A stretch of 5,541 nucleotides of DNA from UMGS1225 sp034086705. Its GTDB lineage: Bacteria; Bacillota; Clostridia; Oscillospirales; CAG-272. The position numbers were made by a program, and so were the translations under genes. Numbering within the stretch: position 1 is the first letter of the stretch; each line of letters begins with the position of its first letter. Shown here piece by piece: positions 4,672-5,541 of this stretch. The stretch is from assembly GCA_034086705.1 (NCBI GenBank), contig JAXDZV010000041.1, positions 1 through 5,541 on the forward strand, given 5' to 3'. Below the pieces are notes generated by a model. It was given only the letters and a program-made list of their open reading frames with translations. It ran no database searches and was not told where the DNA came from.

Positions 4672-5421
4672 GTGGCATTATTCCAAAAGAAGAAGGAACG
4701 CGCCGTTGCCTTTGTGGACTTCGAATACATGCAAATTTCATTTCGGAAAAAATTTTTGCTTAACCCGCCGCTGAAAGAATGGTATGCGGATATCTCAGAA
4801 CGTTTTACCATTGACGATGTGTTCTTTTTTGCAGACTTTTCCAATCCGGCTATGAAATATAATATCCCGCAAATTCGCCGCATTACCAACAATGTTATAG
4901 ATACGCAAAATACTTCGCTTCGCCGAAAAAAAGATTTTACGGATTTTTTTATTTTAGACGCGATTTATCGCACCGCGTTTGACAAAAACAGTGCCAAAAA
5001 CATTATTCTATTTTCGGGCGACGGACATTTCAGCGCGGCGGTTCGTTTTTTAAGGGAAAAATGTGCCAAACGAGTGATAGTATATGGCATTGAAAACACT
5101 GTCAGCGGTCAACTTAAAAGCTGTGCAACGGAGCTGATTTCTTTTCCGAGCTATGCTGTTCTTAAGCGATTATATTATCCGGTCGTTGCGAAGACAATGC
5201 AAGAACAGCTTACGCAGACAAACAATTTTTTGACCTTTATGAATGTTTTAAAAACGGCTTGTTCACAAACGAATGTCAATCAGACATATTTGTACGATGC
5301 CATGCGTCAAATGATGGACGAAGGCTATATTTCCGAAGGCGAGCAGTGGATCAATTCTCGTAAAAGAATTCGCGTGCTTTCTCCAGATTTTGACAAGATG
5401 AAGGCTGATGGGATTCTTTGA
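4672..5421 (+). CDS. NYN-domain (PIN-like, LabA/DUF88 type) putative RNase with a C-terminal helical domain
   Basis: A 249-residue protein from the GTG at 4672. The NYN domain covers about residues 10-160. It has a first acidic strand AVAFVDFEY (Asp16), a second acidic helix DFTDFFILDAIYR (Asp88, Asp91, Asp96), and the strand-turn IILFSGDGHFSAAVRFL (Asp118 in SGDGHF). The strands VIVYGI and ELISFPS close the fold. These acidic residues form the metal site in PIN/NYN nucleases, so RNA cleavage is the likely activity, though no substrate is indicated. Residues about 180-249, including YLYDAMRQMMDEGYI, look like a small winged-helix or OST-HTH-type nucleic-acid-binding module. That second call is weak. 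I prefer the GTG because AAGGAG lies 7 bases before it. The in-frame ATGs at 4642 and 4648 have no good ribosome binding site and would add ten or eight residues. No toxin-antitoxin partner overlaps it. It differs from Rae1/YacP, the NYN nuclease near sigH in Bacillus. Confidence 0.85.
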   Translation: MALFQKKKERAVAFVDFEYMQISFRKKFLLNPPLKEWYADISERFTIDDVFFFADFSNPAMKYNIPQIRRITNNVIDTQNTSLRRKKDFTDFFILDAIYRTAFDKNSAKNIILFSGDGHFSAAVRFLREKCAKRVIVYGIENTVSGQLKSCATELISFPSYAVLKRLYYPVVAKTMQEQLTQTNNFLTFMNVLKTACSQTNVNQTYLYDAMRQMMDEGYISEGEQWINSRKRIRVLSPDFDKMKADGIL

Positions 5422-5541
5422 GCGATTCTGTACAGAAAAGCATCCAAACGTATTTATACGGTCTTTTGCCATAGGGGTATTATTACATACGGTATGATTT
5501 TTGTAAGATTAAAATAAATAAAAAAGGTTCGATTTTTGCCG
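5422..5541. other. Downstream region with a 12-base palindrome and weak hairpins
   Basis: No gene is visible in the last 120 bases. The perfect palindrome TTCTGTACAGAA (5426-5437) begins 5 bases after the NYN stop. CGTAT/ATACG (5449-5453, 5456-5460) followed by GTCTTTT could be a poor terminator. CATAC/GTATG (5486-5490, 5492-5496) before ATTTTTG is another AT-rich symmetry. A promoter for a gene to the right is possible, but no pair of boxes has proper spacing. Confidence 0.35.

Noticed and set aside
5466..5498. Promoter TTGCCA / TATGAT near the right edge
   Set aside because: The spacer is 21 bases, outside the usual 16-18 range, and the downstream gene is not visible.
1..5541. CRISPR array, toxin-antitoxin pair or defence island
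   Set aside because: No regularly spaced repeats were seen. The only nuclease-like gene (NYN) stands alone without a small overlapping partner.

Overview
The window looks like chromosomal DNA from a low-to-moderate-GC member of the Firmicutes, class Clostridia. I infer a gut-type lineage near Oscillospirales, but the order is not proven by the sequence. The basis is the type of S21 and S20 proteins, strong AGGAGG-type ribosome binding sites, consensus sigma-A promoters, a TnpV fragment, and a sigma-H-like factor. Most of the window is ordinary housekeeping and accessory sequence. I do not see a complete undescribed multi-gene system.

Left part, minus strand (1-2411). The 5' end of a tnpV gene runs off the left edge and hints at an integrated mobile element next door. 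Next is a two-gene operon read leftwards: a small DUF3006-like protein whose end overlaps the start of a 590-residue class II aldolase/short-chain dehydrogenase fusion. The aldolase half keeps its metal ligands. The dehydrogenase half seems to have lost its glycine motif and its Tyr-Lys catalytic pair. A good promoter lies upstream, and its -35 box sits inside a hyphenated inverted repeat that could be an operator.

Middle (2470-3334). rpsU (S21, GTG start) reads right from a perfect consensus promoter preceded by three A-tracts phased with the helical turn. rpsT (S20, TTG start) reads left towards it. The two genes converge on two hairpin terminators about 90 nt apart. The rpsT leader carries a repeated heptamer and its complement that could form two exclusive hairpins, one of which would close over the ribosome binding site and the TTG start codon.

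Right part, plus strand (3420-5541). A sigma-70 family factor resembling sigma-H has a perfect consensus promoter with an AT-rich palindrome in the UP-element position. It is followed by a small protein with two zinc ribbons, a strong terminator, and an NYN-domain (PIN-like) putative RNase, probably starting at a GTG. The last 120 bases hold no gene that I can support.

Ribosomal proteins, a sigma factor, a zinc-ribbon protein and a probable RNase all touch gene expression, but nothing shows that they form one pathway. They are in separate transcription units or only loosely linked.
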